Below, piece by piece: positions 13,210 to 13,420 of a DNA stretch of 13,420 nt. This DNA comes from Deltaproteobacteria bacterium RIFCSPLOWO2_02_FULL_57_26 (lineage in GTDB: Bacteria > Desulfobacterota > Binatia > UBA9968), in the NCBI GenBank assembly GCA_001798455.1, contig MGSI01000154.1, positions 1 through 13,420 on the forward strand, read 5' to 3'. Each line of letters begins with the position of its first letter. The stretch's first letter is position 1. The notes under the pieces are model-generated. The model had not been told where the DNA came from and did no database searches. It was given only the letters and a program-made list of their open reading frames with translations. The position numbers and the translations under genes were made by a program.

Positions 13210-13420
13210 TTTGTAGAGAATGCAAATGCCGCCGGGTTAAAGTCTAAAGCCTCTTTGTTGGACGCGGTAGCAAAGGAAGCCTCTTTAATTAAGTCTCGGC
13301 GTAAACTTCCAACCTGGAATGATCCGAGGGAATGGGGTCAAGTCCGCTCTTGGCTCTTGAGACATACTATGAATCGACTAAAGGAGGAGAAAAGGGGAAA
13401 TCATTCTGATTCTTCGAGTT
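13210..13420 (+). other. Unidentified open frame running off the right edge
   Basis: After an in-frame TAG at 13207-13209 the plus strand stays open for 70 codons to the window end. There is no ATG before 13369; TTG at 13255 or 13258 are the first conventional alternatives, without a visible ribosome site. Reading on from TTG 13258, the frame continues LDAVAKEASLIK, then SRRKLPTWNDPREWGQVR, then MNRLKEEKRGNHS: basic and charged, soluble, with no family I recognise. Base composition is more AT-rich than in neighbouring genes. GCCTCTTT occurs twice (13249-13256 and 13279-13286). The opposite strand is also open over part of this stretch, so coding is not established. It could be the 5' part of a small gene, a decayed gene or plain intergenic DNA. 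Confidence 0.25.

Noticed and set aside
13369..13420. Separate small gene starting at ATG 13369
   Set aside because: It is only 17 codons before the edge, lacks a ribosome site, and lies within the longer open frame already described.

Overview
This is a bacterial chromosomal stretch of high G+C content carrying housekeeping genes in two back-to-back blocks. The right-hand block (DUF177/yceD, rpmF, plsX, fabD, fabG, acpP, rpiB, glyA, nrdR, ribD) follows a gene order known from Deltaproteobacteria-type lineages (Desulfobacterota, and probably NC10/Methylomirabilota-like bacteria). The lineage is inferred from gene order, protein style and the TTGACA-type promoters. Nothing in the window fixes the species.

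Left block, minus strand, read from about 5338 down to 1: an ABC exporter module (ATPase, ABC-2 permease, GldG-like auxiliary membrane protein) packed with 4-base and 0-base junctions. It is followed by a TIGR01212/YhcC-type radical SAM protein, an HtrA-like trypsin-fold/PDZ protein lacking two of three catalytic residues, and the 5' part of a YbgC-like 4HBT acyl-CoA thioesterase that runs off the left edge. The spacing suggests one long transcription unit.

A 249-bp divergent region (5339-5587) holds a promoter candidate for each direction. Rightwards, the DUF177 protein and ribosomal protein L32 lead into the fatty acid/phospholipid genes plsX-fabD-fabG-acpP. fabH (usually between plsX and fabD) and fabF (usually after acpP) are absent. 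The place of fabF is taken by a 180-bp non-coding stretch with a strong terminator and further hairpins.

Next is a single 583-codon frame joining a complete ribose-5-phosphate isomerase B to a complete serine hydroxymethyltransferase, with a Shine-Dalgarno/GTG pair at the join that might allow separate GlyA production. Behind it lies a symmetric array of 9-bp-period GTTCAA/TTGAAC units, then nrdR, a short palindromic repeat at the start of ribD, ribD and a clear terminator. The last 270 bp are more AT-rich and hold a possible promoter and an unidentified open frame.

I see no CRISPR array, tRNA, rRNA, integrase, transposase or defence genes. The unusual items are the RpiB-GlyA fusion, the degenerate HtrA-like protein, the periodic palindrome array and the reduced fab cluster. 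None clearly amounts to a new multi-gene system.
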